Positions 1 to 7,381 of a stretch of DNA of 34,283 bases are shown piece after piece. The stretch comes from Streptomyces sp. AA1529 (lineage in GTDB: Bacteria > Actinomycetota > Actinomycetes > Streptomycetales > Streptomycetaceae). The notes under the pieces are model-generated. The model had not been told where the DNA came from. It saw only the letters and a list, made by a program, of their open reading frames with translations, and ran no database searches. The first letter of the stretch is position 1. Every line of letters starts with the position of its first letter. The translations under genes were made by a program, and so were the position numbers. The DNA lies in assembly GCF_000280905.1 (NCBI RefSeq), contig NZ_ALAP01000087.1:1-34283 (forward strand). Reading direction: 5' to 3'.

Positions 1-2
1 CG

Positions 3-23
3 TTGTCCACAGGCTGTGGACAC
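3..23. other. inverted pair of DnaA-box-like sites
   Basis: The bases at 3-11 read TTGTCCACA, which matches the Streptomyces DnaA-box consensus. The bases at 15-23 are the reverse complement of a near-consensus box, GTGTCCACA. Together they form a perfect 9-bp inverted repeat (4-12 and 14-22) around one central G. Only this pair is visible because the window starts here, so an origin cannot be claimed. Isolated pairs may also serve as DnaA-titrating or regulatory sites, or as the symmetrical end of a neighbouring transcript. Confidence 0.45.
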
Positions 24-91
24 GCGGCGCCGCGGCTGCACGGGCGCCGGACGCCGAGCGCCCGGCGCCGCACGCGGACCGTCGTGCCGGG

Positions 92-1747
92 TCAGCGGAC
101 CAGGCGGGCGCCCTTGTACGGACCCGTGACCGGCTTCCCGGCCGCGGACGGGGCGCTGTCGGCCGACTCCTCGGCGGCCAGCCGCGGGGCTGCCGGGCGG
201 TCGGTGCCGCGCGGCAGCGCACTGGTGTCCCACGCGTAGTGGCCGACGGCGTCGGCGATGGCCTTGACGTTCAGGTCGAAGGCGCGGGGATCGATGTTCT
301 CCAGGGTGTCGCATGCCTGGTGGTAGCAGCCGTCGTAGGCCTCACCGGCCGTGCCGCCCCACAGCTTCTGCTCCTCGGCGGTCTTGATCCCCTCGGCACC
401 GGTGAACGTGCCGCCCGAGGGGATACCCGCCTCGATGAACGGACCGTAGTCGGAGCGGCCGGTGAAGTCGGTGCCGCGGGTCTCCGTCCCACGGGTGGCG
501 AGGAAGTCCACCAGATTCTTCTCCAGCACCGCCGAACCCTCCGGGCCGGGGCCCGCGCCCGTGCCGTCGGAGTCGTCCCCGTCGTACGCGAACATCCCGT
601 AGTTGGGGCTCGCGATCATGTCGAAGTTCAGATACAGCGAGATCTTCCCGCGTTCGGCGGCCGACAGCTCCGACACATAGTGCTCGGCGCCGAGCAGGCC
701 CAGCTCCTCGGCGCTCCACAGCGCGAAGCGGACCTTGTTCGCGTGCTTGCCCTTGTGGTCGGCCCTGGCCAGCTGGAGGGCGGTCTCCAGGACGCCCGCC
801 GAGCCGGAGCCGTTGTCGTTGATGCCGGGGCCCTCGGGGACGGAGTCGAGGTGGGCGCCGAGCATCACCGTGTTGTCCGGGTCGCCGCCGCGGGTCTCCG
901 CGAGGACGTTCTGCGTAGTGCGCTGCTCCTGGTGCTCGCGCACCTCCAGGTTGACGGTGACGTCGCCGTCCGCGGCCTGCTCGGCGAGCGCCTCACCGTC
1001 GGCCAGGGTGATGCCGCCGGTGGGGATGCGGGCGGCGTCCGGGCTGCCGAGGGTGCCGTTGAGCGCGCCCTCCTCGTTGTTGTAGACCACCGCGCCGACC
1101 GCGCCCGCCTCGGCGGCGGTCGCCTGCTTCTGCGCGAACGTGCAGCCGCCCCGCTTGATCAGCGCGATCCTGCCGTCGAACGCGCCCTGTGCGTAGTCGC
1201 CGGCCTCGCAGCCCGTGGTGCCGTCGGCATCGACCGGAACCACCGCGACCGGGGCCTCGACGCCGCCCTCGGGGGTGCTCTTCGTGTAGGTCATCAGCGT
1301 GATCGGGACGTCGCGCTGGTTCGGGCCGAGCACGGAGAGCTTCTCGGCCAGGGTCTCGCGGAAGGTGAACTCGAACTTCTGATAGGTGACCTTGTAGCCG
1401 GCCGCCTTGAGCAGGGTGCCCGCGTAGCGCGCGGAGCGGTCGTGGCCCGCGGAGCCGGCGCCGCGGTTGCCGTCGCTGAAGTGGGCGATGGCGCTGAGCG
1501 CCGCCAGATGCTTGCGGGCACCGTGCCCGCTGGTGCGCCGGACCAGTTTCCTGGCCAGCTTGTCGCCCTTCTTCGCGGACTGCTTCGCGGACGGCCGGGG
1601 CGGCTTCCGGTCGGCGGCGGACTGCTCCGCGGCTGCGGGGGACGAGATCAGCAGCAGCGGGGTGGCCAGCGCGGTCGCGGCCAGGGCCGCCACGGATCTC
1701 CGGCGCAGCGCGCGCGAGGAGCGGGGGGAGCGGAGCGGTACGGACAC
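92..1747 (-). CDS. secreted M28 family zinc aminopeptidase with PA domain
   Basis: A 551-residue exported metallopeptidase predicted to release N-terminal amino acids from peptides outside the cell. It has an Arg-rich n-region, a hydrophobic core (about residues 18-36) and an AAA-E signal-peptidase site near 40. A protease-associated (PA) domain covers about 165-270, including a CTFAQK segment. The M28 catalytic domain follows, with the expected ligand series: H300, D312 in GINDNGSG, catalytic E348 and zinc ligand E349 in SAEELGL, D377 in NFDMIA, and H477 in CYHQACDT. This is the Streptomyces griseus aminopeptidase type, longer because of the PA domain and a short C-terminal tail. The GTG start at 1747 is preceded by AAAGGA at 8-nt spacing. 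It is monocistronic and divergent from the DedA gene. Confidence 0.93.
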   Translation of the reverse strand: MSVPLRSPRSSRALRRRSVAALAATALATPLLLISSPAAAEQSAADRKPPRPSAKQSAKKGDKLARKLVRRTSGHGARKHLAALSAIAHFSDGNRGAGSAGHDRSARYAGTLLKAAGYKVTYQKFEFTFRETLAEKLSVLGPNQRDVPITLMTYTKSTPEGGVEAPVAVVPVDADGTTGCEAGDYAQGAFDGRIALIKRGGCTFAQKQATAAEAGAVGAVVYNNEEGALNGTLGSPDAARIPTGGITLADGEALAEQAADGDVTVNLEVREHQEQRTTQNVLAETRGGDPDNTVMLGAHLDSVPEGPGINDNGSGSAGVLETALQLARADHKGKHANKVRFALWSAEELGLLGAEHYVSELSAAERGKISLYLNFDMIASPNYGMFAYDGDDSDGTGAGPGPEGSAVLEKNLVDFLATRGTETRGTDFTGRSDYGPFIEAGIPSGGTFTGAEGIKTAEEQKLWGGTAGEAYDGCYHQACDTLENIDPRAFDLNVKAIADAVGHYAWDTSALPRGTDRPAAPRLAAEESADSAPSAAGKPVTGPYKGARLVR

Positions 1748-1806
1748 AGTCGTGGTCCTTTCGGGGAACGGCTGTTCGGCGTGTGGTGCTCACTGGTGCT
1801 CCATGC

Positions 1807-1833
1807 CCGCGCGTCCGGGATCCGGACGCGCGG
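1807..1833. repeat. 12-bp perfect inverted repeat in the peptidase leader
   Basis: Arms CCGCGCGTCCGG (1807-1818) and CCGGACGCGCGG (1822-1833) flank a 3-base loop. The element lies 60-86 bp upstream of the M28 peptidase start, in the 431-bp divergent intergenic region. It could be an operator, a leader hairpin, or a terminator for antisense transcription. There is no adjacent T-run on either side. Confidence 0.5.
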
Positions 1834-2025
1834 ACTCGGTGAGAGGGAAGCTAGTGGCCGACGGGCCCGGAGGGAACGCCTGTGCGTGTACCGTCGCGTC
1901 GCCCGGCGGGTACGCGCCCGGTCCGGGGCCTGTTCCGGCCCACGCGGTCCCGGCCCCGTTCCCGGCCCCGGGCGCCGGTTCCACACGGTCCAGGCGACCG
2001 GTGCCGGTGTGCGGCTCCGGCGTGT

Positions 2026-2087
2026 GGTTCCGGGAACCCGGGTCGGGAACGCAGGGGGCGGGGAACCGCGTTGGTAGCGTGTAGCGT
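2026..2087 (+). promoter_or_regulatory. candidate promoter/operator of the DedA gene
   Basis: This lies in the gap 1748-2178, which has no convincing gene. A palindrome GGTTCC-G-GGAACC spans 2026-2038. Further GGAAC motifs, the -35 type of many ECF sigma factors, lie at 2046-2050 and 2062-2066. Two TAGCGT hexamers, good Streptomyces -10 candidates, lie at 2075-2080 and 2082-2087, about 95 bp before the GTG start. CGTT at 2069-2072 sits 18 nt after GGAAC, slightly long for an ECF promoter. The assignment comes from motifs only. Confidence 0.35.
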
Positions 2088-2178
2088 CCGATACCGCCTG
2101 TGTGCCGTTTCTCCGCGCCGCCCACCGGCCCACCGGCCGGGAGACACCCCGCCCCGCGCCCCTGATCAGGAGCCTTCC

Positions 2179-3450
2179 GTGACCAACCTCGCACTAGGAC
2201 CCAGCTGGCTGGATCCGGACTTCCTGATCCAGACCTTCGGCCCGGTGGGGATCCTGGCGATCGTCTTCGCGGAGTCGGGCCTGCTCATCGGCTTCTTCCT
2301 GCCCGGCGACTCGCTCCTGTTCACCACGGGGCTCCTGATCGTCACCGACCAGCTCCACATGCCGCTGTGGCTGATGTGCCTGCTGATCGTGCTCGCCGCG
2401 GTGCTGGGCGACCAGGCCGGATATCTGTTCGGCAAGAAGGTGGGGCCGACGCTCTTCAAGCGGCCCGACTCGCGGTTCTTCAAGCAGGAGAACGTCGAGA
2501 AGGCGCACGAGTTCTTCGAGAAGCACGGCCCGAAGTCGCTGGTGCTGGCCCGGTTCGTACCGATCGTGCGGACGTTCACCCCGATCATCGCCGGTGTCAG
2601 CAGGATGCGGTACCGGTCCTTCGTCCTCTTCAACATCATCGGCGGCACCCTGTGGGGCGCGGGTGTCACCCTGCTGGGCGCGGCGCTGGGACAGATCGAC
2701 CTGGTGAACGAGCACATCGAGTCGTTCCTCGTCGGCATCGTGCTGCTGTCGGTCCTCCCGATCGTGATCGAGTACCTGCGCAGCCGCCGCAAGGGCGGTG
2801 CCGCCGACGCCGAGGACGAGGCGCCGGGCTCCCCCGCCCGCGCGCAGGACCACCCTCCGGCCCCTGGCACTCCCGGCGCTCCCCACGGCGCCTCCGGACA
2901 TCACCCGGGCGCCGTCGGCAATCACCCGGGCGCCCCCGGCGGACCGGGCCAGGGCCAAGGCACATATCAGGGGCCCGGCCCGTACCAGGGCCAGGGGCCG
3001 GGCCAGGGCGCGTACCCGGGGCACGGGGCGTACCAGGGTCAGGGCGGCCAGGCGGCGCCCGGCCACGCACCCGGCGGCGGGATGATGCCTCCCGGTGCTC
3101 CCGGTGCTCCCGGTGCTCCCGGTGCTCCCGGTGCTCCCGGTGCTCCCGGTGCTCCCGGTGCTCCCGGTGCTCCCGGTGCGTACGGCAGCAGCCATCCGCT
3201 TCCGCCCGAGGTTCCGTACGGCGCCTCCGGCGGCGGCGCGCCGCAGGGCACTCCGTACGGTGGGGCGGCGCCTGGGGGCTCCCAGGTTCCCCAGGGCCCC
3301 TACGGCCCGGGTGCCGGGGCGCAGAACCCGCATGGTGGTGCACCCGGCCCGTACGACGACGGCGCGGAGCCGCAGGGCCCGCCCGCCTCGCCCGAGGACC
3401 CGTCCGCTCCCCAGAACCGCACCGGGCGCGGTCGGCACGCCCGCCGCTGA
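2179..3450 (+). CDS. DedA (SNARE-associated) family membrane protein with Gly/Pro-rich tail
   Basis: A 423-residue protein. The first about 210 residues are a DedA/VTT-type membrane domain. Members of this family act as lipid flippases or scramblases and in proton-motive-force homeostasis. Family signatures are visible: an E in FAESG, the FFLPGDS motif, a GYLFGK segment, FARFVPIVRTF-type residues in the re-entrant region (here LARFVPIVRTF), and a following GGTLWG. The GTG at 2179 is chosen because AGGAG lies 6 nt upstream and the product starts directly with the conserved N-terminal region; the frame is open further upstream, but that stretch is Arg/Pro-rich. After a basic stretch (RSRRKGG) the remaining about 210 residues are Gly/Pro/Gln-rich low complexity, including nine GAP triplets. 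DedA homologues are usually about 200-220 aa, so the tail roughly doubles the protein and is probably cytoplasmic. The gene ends before a strong hairpin terminator. Confidence 0.92.
   Translation: MTNLALGPSWLDPDFLIQTFGPVGILAIVFAESGLLIGFFLPGDSLLFTTGLLIVTDQLHMPLWLMCLLIVLAAVLGDQAGYLFGKKVGPTLFKRPDSRFFKQENVEKAHEFFEKHGPKSLVLARFVPIVRTFTPIIAGVSRMRYRSFVLFNIIGGTLWGAGVTLLGAALGQIDLVNEHIESFLVGIVLLSVLPIVIEYLRSRRKGGAADAEDEAPGSPARAQDHPPAPGTPGAPHGASGHHPGAVGNHPGAPGGPGQGQGTYQGPGPYQGQGPGQGAYPGHGAYQGQGGQAAPGHAPGGGMMPPGAPGAPGAPGAPGAPGAPGAPGAPGAPGAYGSSHPLPPEVPYGASGGGAPQGTPYGGAAPGGSQVPQGPYGPGAGAQNPHGGAPGPYDDGAEPQGPPASPEDPSAPQNRTGRGRHARR
3094..3174 (+). repeat. 9-bp tandem repeat (9 units) in the DedA gene
   Basis: Nine uninterrupted identical copies of GGTGCTCCC encode (Gly-Ala-Pro)9, a collagen-like Gly-X-Y run. 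Perfect identity between units points to recent slippage and likely length variation between strains. The reading frame is preserved by any change in unit number. Confidence 0.9.
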
Positions 3451-3602
3451 GACACGTCCCCGCAGCTCCCGGGCGGCCCGGCCCTGCCCAGGTGGCCGGG
3501 GTCGCCGCAATGCTCGATGTGTGCGCCCACGTCCCCGCCGAGGTACGTCTGGAACGTGCCGAGTTCGTCGCGCAGTCGGCGGAGCAGCGAATCCGAGTCC
3601 AT
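3300..3602 (-). CDS. possible small hypothetical protein overlapping the DedA tail
   Basis: A frame of about 100 codons starting at ATG 3602, of which the first 51 codons lie outside the DedA gene. The N-terminal part (MDSDSLLRRLRDELGTF...) has strongly GC-rich third positions and an amphipathic, protein-like sequence, with a possible metal-binding HIEHCGDPGH cluster. The C-terminal half is antisense to the Gly/Pro tail of the DedA gene and looks unconstrained. No clear ribosome-binding site is visible. Without comparative support this stays tentative. If it is not coding, the gap 3451-3764 holds only the terminator. Confidence 0.3.
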   Translation of the reverse strand: MDSDSLLRRLRDELGTFQTYLGGDVGAHIEHCGDPGHLGRAGPPGSCGDVSQRRACRPRPVRFWGADGSSGEAGGPCGSAPSSYGPGAPPCGFCAPAPGP

Positions 3603-3695
3603 GACCGGCGAAACTGGTTCAGCCCACTGACATCGTGTCCCCGGGCACGGCACGTCGGGCGGGTTCCGAAGCGCCGTAAGCGGGCCTGACGACGA

Positions 3696-3735
3696 CCGCG
3701 TCCCGTCCCGGACGGGGGACCGGGACGGGACGCGG
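3696..3735. terminator. bidirectional hairpin terminator between the DedA gene and tctA
   Basis: A perfect 16-bp inverted repeat: CCGCGTCCCGTCCCGG at 3696-3711 and its complement at 3720-3735, separated by an 8-nt loop. It sits between the convergent DedA gene (ends 3450) and tctA (ends 3765). There is no U-tract, as is usual for actinobacterial hairpin terminators. Confidence 0.8.
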
Positions 3736-3764
3736 GGCTCAGTGGGATGGGTCGTGTGGGGGGC

Positions 3765-5354
3765 TCAGTCTCCGCGCACGGCGCGGTCCTTCTCGTGCTT
3801 CCCGCCGGTCCCGTCCACGCGTGGTGCGTGCTCACCGTCGGGGGCCGCGGACGGTGCGGGGCCGCCGCGCCGTGCGGGCAGCAGGCGCTTCAGCAGGGGC
3901 CACAGCAGGACGGTCGCGATCACCGCGTAGACGGTGACGGAGAACGGGGTGTCGACCAGTCCCGTGACGTTCCCGTCGCTGATCTGGAGCGCCCTGCGCA
4001 GCTGCTGCTCCGCGTTGGGGCCCAGGATGACGCCGATGATCGCGGGGAGCACCGGCAGCCCGTAGCGCCGCATCAGCACGCCGAGGAGGCCGATGACGAG
4101 GAGGATGACGACGTCGACGGCCTGGCCGCCGACCGCGTAGGCACCGACCGCCGCGAAGAAGAGGATGCCCGCGTACAGGTAGGGGCGCGGGACGCGCAGC
4201 AGCTTGGACCAGACGGGCGCCAGCGGCAGGTTGAGGACGAGCAGCATCGCCATCCCGATGAAGAGCGAGGCGATCAGCCCCCACACCAGTTCAGGTTCCC
4301 GCTCGAAGAGCAGCGGGCCCGGCTGGATGCCGTACTGCTGGAAGGCGGCGAGCATCACGGCGGCGACGGCGGTCGTCGGCAGCCCGAGGGTCAGCATCGA
4401 GACGAGCGTGCCCGCCGCCGAGGCGGAGGCGGCCGACTCCGGTCCGGCGACGCCCTCGACGGCGCCCTTGCCGAACTCCTTGCGGTGCTTCGAGAGCCGC
4501 TTCTCGGTGATGTAGGAGAGGAAGGTGGGGATCTCCGCGCCGCCTGCCGGGATCGCCCCGAAGGGGAACCCGATGAGCGGCCCGCGCAGCCACGGTTTCC
4601 AGGTGCGCCGCAGCTCGTCGCGGCCCAGCCACGGGCGGCCCACCGGGATGGAGGTGCCGGGGTCGCGCCGCAGGTGCGCGGCGACCCACAGGGCCTCGCC
4701 GATGGCGAAGAGGCCGACCGCGACGATCACGACGTCGATGCCGTCCGAGAGTTGCAGGCTGCCGAAGGTCAGCCGCTGCTGGCCGGTCATCTGGTCCAGG
4801 CCGACCAGTCCCAGGGTCAGGCCGATCAGCAGGGAGGCGAAGCCGCGGACGCGGGAGGAACCGAGGACGGAGGTGACGGCGATGAAGGCCATCACCATGA
4901 TGGCGAAGTAGTCGGGGGCGCCGATGTCCACCGCCAGGCTCGCCACGGTCGGGGCGAGCAGGACGAGGAGGATGGTGCCGATCATGCCGCCCGCGAAGTG
5001 CCCGACGGCCGCGGCGGCCAGGGCCTGGGAGCCGCGTCCGGCCTTGGCCATCGGGTTGCCTTCGATGGCGGCGATCACCGCCGCGCTCTCCCCGGGGGTG
5101 TTGAGCAGGATGGAGGTCGTCGAGCCGCCGAACATCCCGCCGTAGTAGATCCCGGCGAACATGATGAACGCGGCGGTCGGGTCGAGGCCGTAGGTGACGG
5201 GCAGCAGCAGTGCGACAGCCATCGCGGGGCCGATGCCCGGCAGGACGCCGATGGCGGTGCCCAGCAGCACGCCCACGGCGGCCCACAGCAGGTTGAGCGG
5301 GGTCAGCGCGGTGCCGAAGCCGTCGATCAGGGAGTTGACGGAATCCATGGTCAC
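3765..5354 (-). CDS. tctA: tripartite tricarboxylate transporter large permease TctA
   Basis: A 529-residue large membrane subunit of a TTT-family secondary transporter, which imports di- or tricarboxylates such as citrate using the ion gradient and a periplasmic-type binding protein. About 11-12 hydrophobic segments are visible. Family signatures include the N-terminal GVLPGIGPAMAVALLLP, the loop GIYYGGMFGGSTTSILLNTP followed by GE, and in the second half the related GIPAGGAEIPTFLSY region. The GTG start at 5354 overlaps the tctB stop by GTGA, indicating translational coupling. It is the last gene of the tctCBA operon. The cargo cannot be read from the permease; many TTT systems carry other carboxylates. 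Confidence 0.95.
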   Translation of the reverse strand: MTMDSVNSLIDGFGTALTPLNLLWAAVGVLLGTAIGVLPGIGPAMAVALLLPVTYGLDPTAAFIMFAGIYYGGMFGGSTTSILLNTPGESAAVIAAIEGNPMAKAGRGSQALAAAAVGHFAGGMIGTILLVLLAPTVASLAVDIGAPDYFAIMVMAFIAVTSVLGSSRVRGFASLLIGLTLGLVGLDQMTGQQRLTFGSLQLSDGIDVVIVAVGLFAIGEALWVAAHLRRDPGTSIPVGRPWLGRDELRRTWKPWLRGPLIGFPFGAIPAGGAEIPTFLSYITEKRLSKHRKEFGKGAVEGVAGPESAASASAAGTLVSMLTLGLPTTAVAAVMLAAFQQYGIQPGPLLFEREPELVWGLIASLFIGMAMLLVLNLPLAPVWSKLLRVPRPYLYAGILFFAAVGAYAVGGQAVDVVILLVIGLLGVLMRRYGLPVLPAIIGVILGPNAEQQLRRALQISDGNVTGLVDTPFSVTVYAVIATVLLWPLLKRLLPARRGGPAPSAAPDGEHAPRVDGTGGKHEKDRAVRGD

Positions 5355-6151
5355 ATCACTCCCATCAGTGGTCCGCCCGGCAGATGGACGCCGAGGAGGA
5401 GGTGGAAGACCGTGTAGGTGAGCAGGGACAGCCCGGCCGCGATCAGCGGGTCCCGGGTGAAGGCATGGCGGCGGCTGCCCAGCGTGAAGGCCGAGCCCCA
5501 GAAGAGCAGGGCGCCCGCGAGGGGGAAGCCGAGCGGCTCGATCAGCGCGGCGAAGGCGAGGAAGACTCCGGTGAGGAGCGCGACGGTACGCCAGTCGCCC
5601 GGCTCGTCCTCCTCCGCGTCGACCGCCCCGACTGCCCCGAGCGCGTCCTTCCTGTCCTGCGCCTCCTGCGCCTCCTGCGCCTCCTGCACGTTCTGCGTGT
5701 TCTGCGCGTTCTCTGCGTCCGGTTGCGTGGTGCGTCGGCTCCCCTGCTCCGGTACCGCGGATGCCTCGCTCTCCGGCTCCGGGTGCGGGGTCTGCGCCTC
5801 CGCGTCCCCGGGCTCCGGGAGCGTCGTCGTCCCGCCCCCGGCCGTGGTGTCCTCAGTGGCGCCGCGCAGGACGTCGACGGTGAGCACGACGGAGACGACC
5901 AGCAGGGCCGTTCCGACGACGAAGGGGACCGTGCGGGGGCCGACCGGGCCGCGGGCCGAGGCGACGGTGTCCATGGTGAGCGCGTCGCCCAGCACGAGGA
6001 CGCCGACGGCCAGCAGCAGCGCGCACAGTCCGAGTTCGGAGTAGCCGCGGCGCCGGGCGGCGCCGGACCCGGTTCGGGTTCTCCCCTCCTGCCGGTCGGC
6101 CCGCGGGCTTCGCGGGAGCCGGGGGGATCGGGTGCTGTTCGTGTCGCTCAC
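5351..6151 (-). CDS. tctB: tripartite tricarboxylate transporter small subunit TctB
   Basis: A 266-residue small membrane subunit with four predicted helices in two pairs: YSELGLCALLLAVG.. and PFVVGTALLVVSVVL.., then VALLTGVFLAFAALI.. and LIAAGLSLLTYTVFH... TctB proteins are usually about 150-180 aa. The excess is an acidic, Gln/Ala/Glu-rich linker of about 90 residues between the helix pairs, containing a 9-bp minisatellite, and an Arg-rich N-terminal extension. The GTG start at 6151 overlaps the tctC stop by GTGA. The long same-frame extension upstream of this GTG lies antiframe to tctC and is not part of the protein. Confidence 0.9.
   Translation of the reverse strand: MSDTNSTRSPRLPRSPRADRQEGRTRTGSGAARRRGYSELGLCALLLAVGVLVLGDALTMDTVASARGPVGPRTVPFVVGTALLVVSVVLTVDVLRGATEDTTAGGGTTTLPEPGDAEAQTPHPEPESEASAVPEQGSRRTTQPDAENAQNTQNVQEAQEAQEAQDRKDALGAVGAVDAEEDEPGDWRTVALLTGVFLAFAALIEPLGFPLAGALLFWGSAFTLGSRRHAFTRDPLIAAGLSLLTYTVFHLLLGVHLPGGPLMGVM
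5655..5708 (-). repeat. 9-bp tandem repeat (6 units) in tctB linker
   Basis: Three perfect copies of TCCTGCGCC (plus strand) are followed by three diverged copies. On the coding strand they give repeated Gln-Glu-Ala / Gln-Asn-X triplets in the loop between the two helix pairs. Confidence 0.8.
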
Positions 6152-7131
6152 TGTCCCAGCTCCTTCAGGACGGTGTTCACGCGCTCGTCCTCGCGCTTGA
6201 GGAAGCGGCCGTACTTGTCGCCGGGCAGCCAGGCGTCCTCCCAGCCGTTGGTCCGAAGCGAGGTGCGCCACTGCTCGGAGCGGCGCAACTCGCTCATGAA
6301 CCGCACGAGTTTGTCCCGTTGGGCTTCGGAGAGCCCGGGCGGCGCCATCATGCCGCGCCAGTTGGTGAACTCCACGTCGACGCCGGACTCCTTGAGGGTG
6401 GGCGCGTCGAAGCCCGCGGCCCGCTTCGGGCCGGTGACGGCGAGCAGCCGCAGCTCGCCGGATTCGATCTGGTCGCGGTACTCGCCCAGGCCGGAGACGC
6501 CGAAGGCGACTTTGCCGCCCAGCACGGAGGCCAGCAGCTCGCCGCCGCCGTCGAACGGCACGTAGTTGACCTCCTTGGTCCCGATCCCCGCCGCGCGGGC
6601 CATCAGCATCGGTGCGAGGTGGTCGGGGCCGCCCGGTGAGGAGCCGCCGCCGACCGGCATGGCGCCCGGGTGCTTCTTCCAGTCGGCCAGGAGCTGCCGG
6701 AACGTCTTGTACTTGGAGTTCTTGGCGACGACCACGATGTCGGGCTCCTCCGTGAGCCGGGCGACGGGTGTCGCGTCGGCGAGGGTGGAGGGCGCGTCGT
6801 TGGTGTGGACGGCACCGACCACACCGAGGCCCATGGACATCGTCAGCTTGCCGTTGCCGCGCTCGTTGACGAGCCGGCTGAGGCCGACGGTGCCGCCGGC
6901 GCCGGGCAGGTTGTAGACCTCGATGTTGTGGTTGAGGCCGGCGTCCTCGGCGTTCTTGGCCGCCGTACGGGCGGTGATGTCGTAGCCGCCGCCGGGGGTG
7001 TTGGGCACCATGAAGCGCAGGCCGGGGATGTTCGTGCCGCCCGAGGCGCCACTGCCGGAAGTGATCAGCGGGGGTACGAGCAGTACGACCGCCGCGGCGG
7101 CCAGAGGGGAGAGCAGGGTGCGCGAGCGCAC
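6148..7131 (-). CDS. tctC: tripartite tricarboxylate transporter substrate-binding protein TctC
   Basis: A 327-residue extracytoplasmic solute receptor (Bug/TctC family). A signal peptide (VRSRTLLSPLAAAAVVLLVPP) is followed by the conserved start of the mature domain, LRFMVPNTPGGGYDITAR, where the PGGGYD loop helps form the carboxylate pocket. Other family features are GAGGTVGLSRL, the PVGGGSSPGGPDH region and VNYVPFDGGGELL. The GTG at 7131 gives the usual family length and has GGAAAGG about 11 nt upstream. A second in-frame GTG at 7140 is too close to that site, and the frame stays open to 7299. It is the first gene of tctCBA. No lipobox cysteine is seen, so the protein is probably anchored by an uncleaved signal or released. 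Confidence 0.92.
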   Translation of the reverse strand: MRSRTLLSPLAAAAVVLLVPPLITSGSGASGGTNIPGLRFMVPNTPGGGYDITARTAAKNAEDAGLNHNIEVYNLPGAGGTVGLSRLVNERGNGKLTMSMGLGVVGAVHTNDAPSTLADATPVARLTEEPDIVVVAKNSKYKTFRQLLADWKKHPGAMPVGGGSSPGGPDHLAPMLMARAAGIGTKEVNYVPFDGGGELLASVLGGKVAFGVSGLGEYRDQIESGELRLLAVTGPKRAAGFDAPTLKESGVDVEFTNWRGMMAPPGLSEAQRDKLVRFMSELRRSEQWRTSLRTNGWEDAWLPGDKYGRFLKREDERVNTVLKELGQ

Positions 7132-7228
7132 GCGGAACACCGCCTTTCCGAGGCAGTCCGGGGGGACGGGTGGGGAAGGCCCACATGCTGCCCGGACGGC
7201 GGGGCGGTGTCTGCCCTCGTACAGCAAG

Positions 7229-7259
7229 AAAAGTATTGGTCGTTGTGGTCGTTGTGGTC
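7229..7259 (-). promoter_or_regulatory. candidate tctC promoter with tandem 9-bp repeats
   Basis: On the minus strand two perfect copies of ACAACGACC (7255-7247 and 7246-7238) lie directly upstream of a TACTTT hexamer (7234-7229) that fits a TAnnnT -10 element. The repeats would occupy the -35 zone, as response-regulator sites often do. The tctC start is about 100 nt downstream. TTT operons are often controlled by a TctDE-type two-component system, but none is encoded next to this operon. Confidence 0.35.
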
Positions 7260-7342
7260 CCGTTCCCGGGGCGGCCGGAGCAGGGTGCGGTCCGGGCACG
7301 GGAGGGCGGTGCGGCGGTGCGCGGCCCGGTGGCCCGGTGGCT

Positions 7343-7367
7343 CTTCCGGCCGCCGCCGCGGCGGAAG
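7343..7367 (-). terminator. possible hairpin terminator after the STAS gene
   Basis: CTTCCG (7343-7348) and CGGAAG (7362-7367) flank a GC-rich interior rich in CCG/CGG that can extend the stem. It lies 15-39 nt past the STAS gene stop and before tctC on the same strand. No T-run is present. Confidence 0.4.
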
Positions 7368-7381
7368 CCGGGGCCGGGGGC

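Noticed and set aside
5351..7186. A 611-codon frame extending TctB upstream
   Set aside because: The upstream part overlaps tctC in another frame and is Arg/Pro-rich; the GTG at 6151 overlapping the tctC stop gives a normal coupled TctB start.
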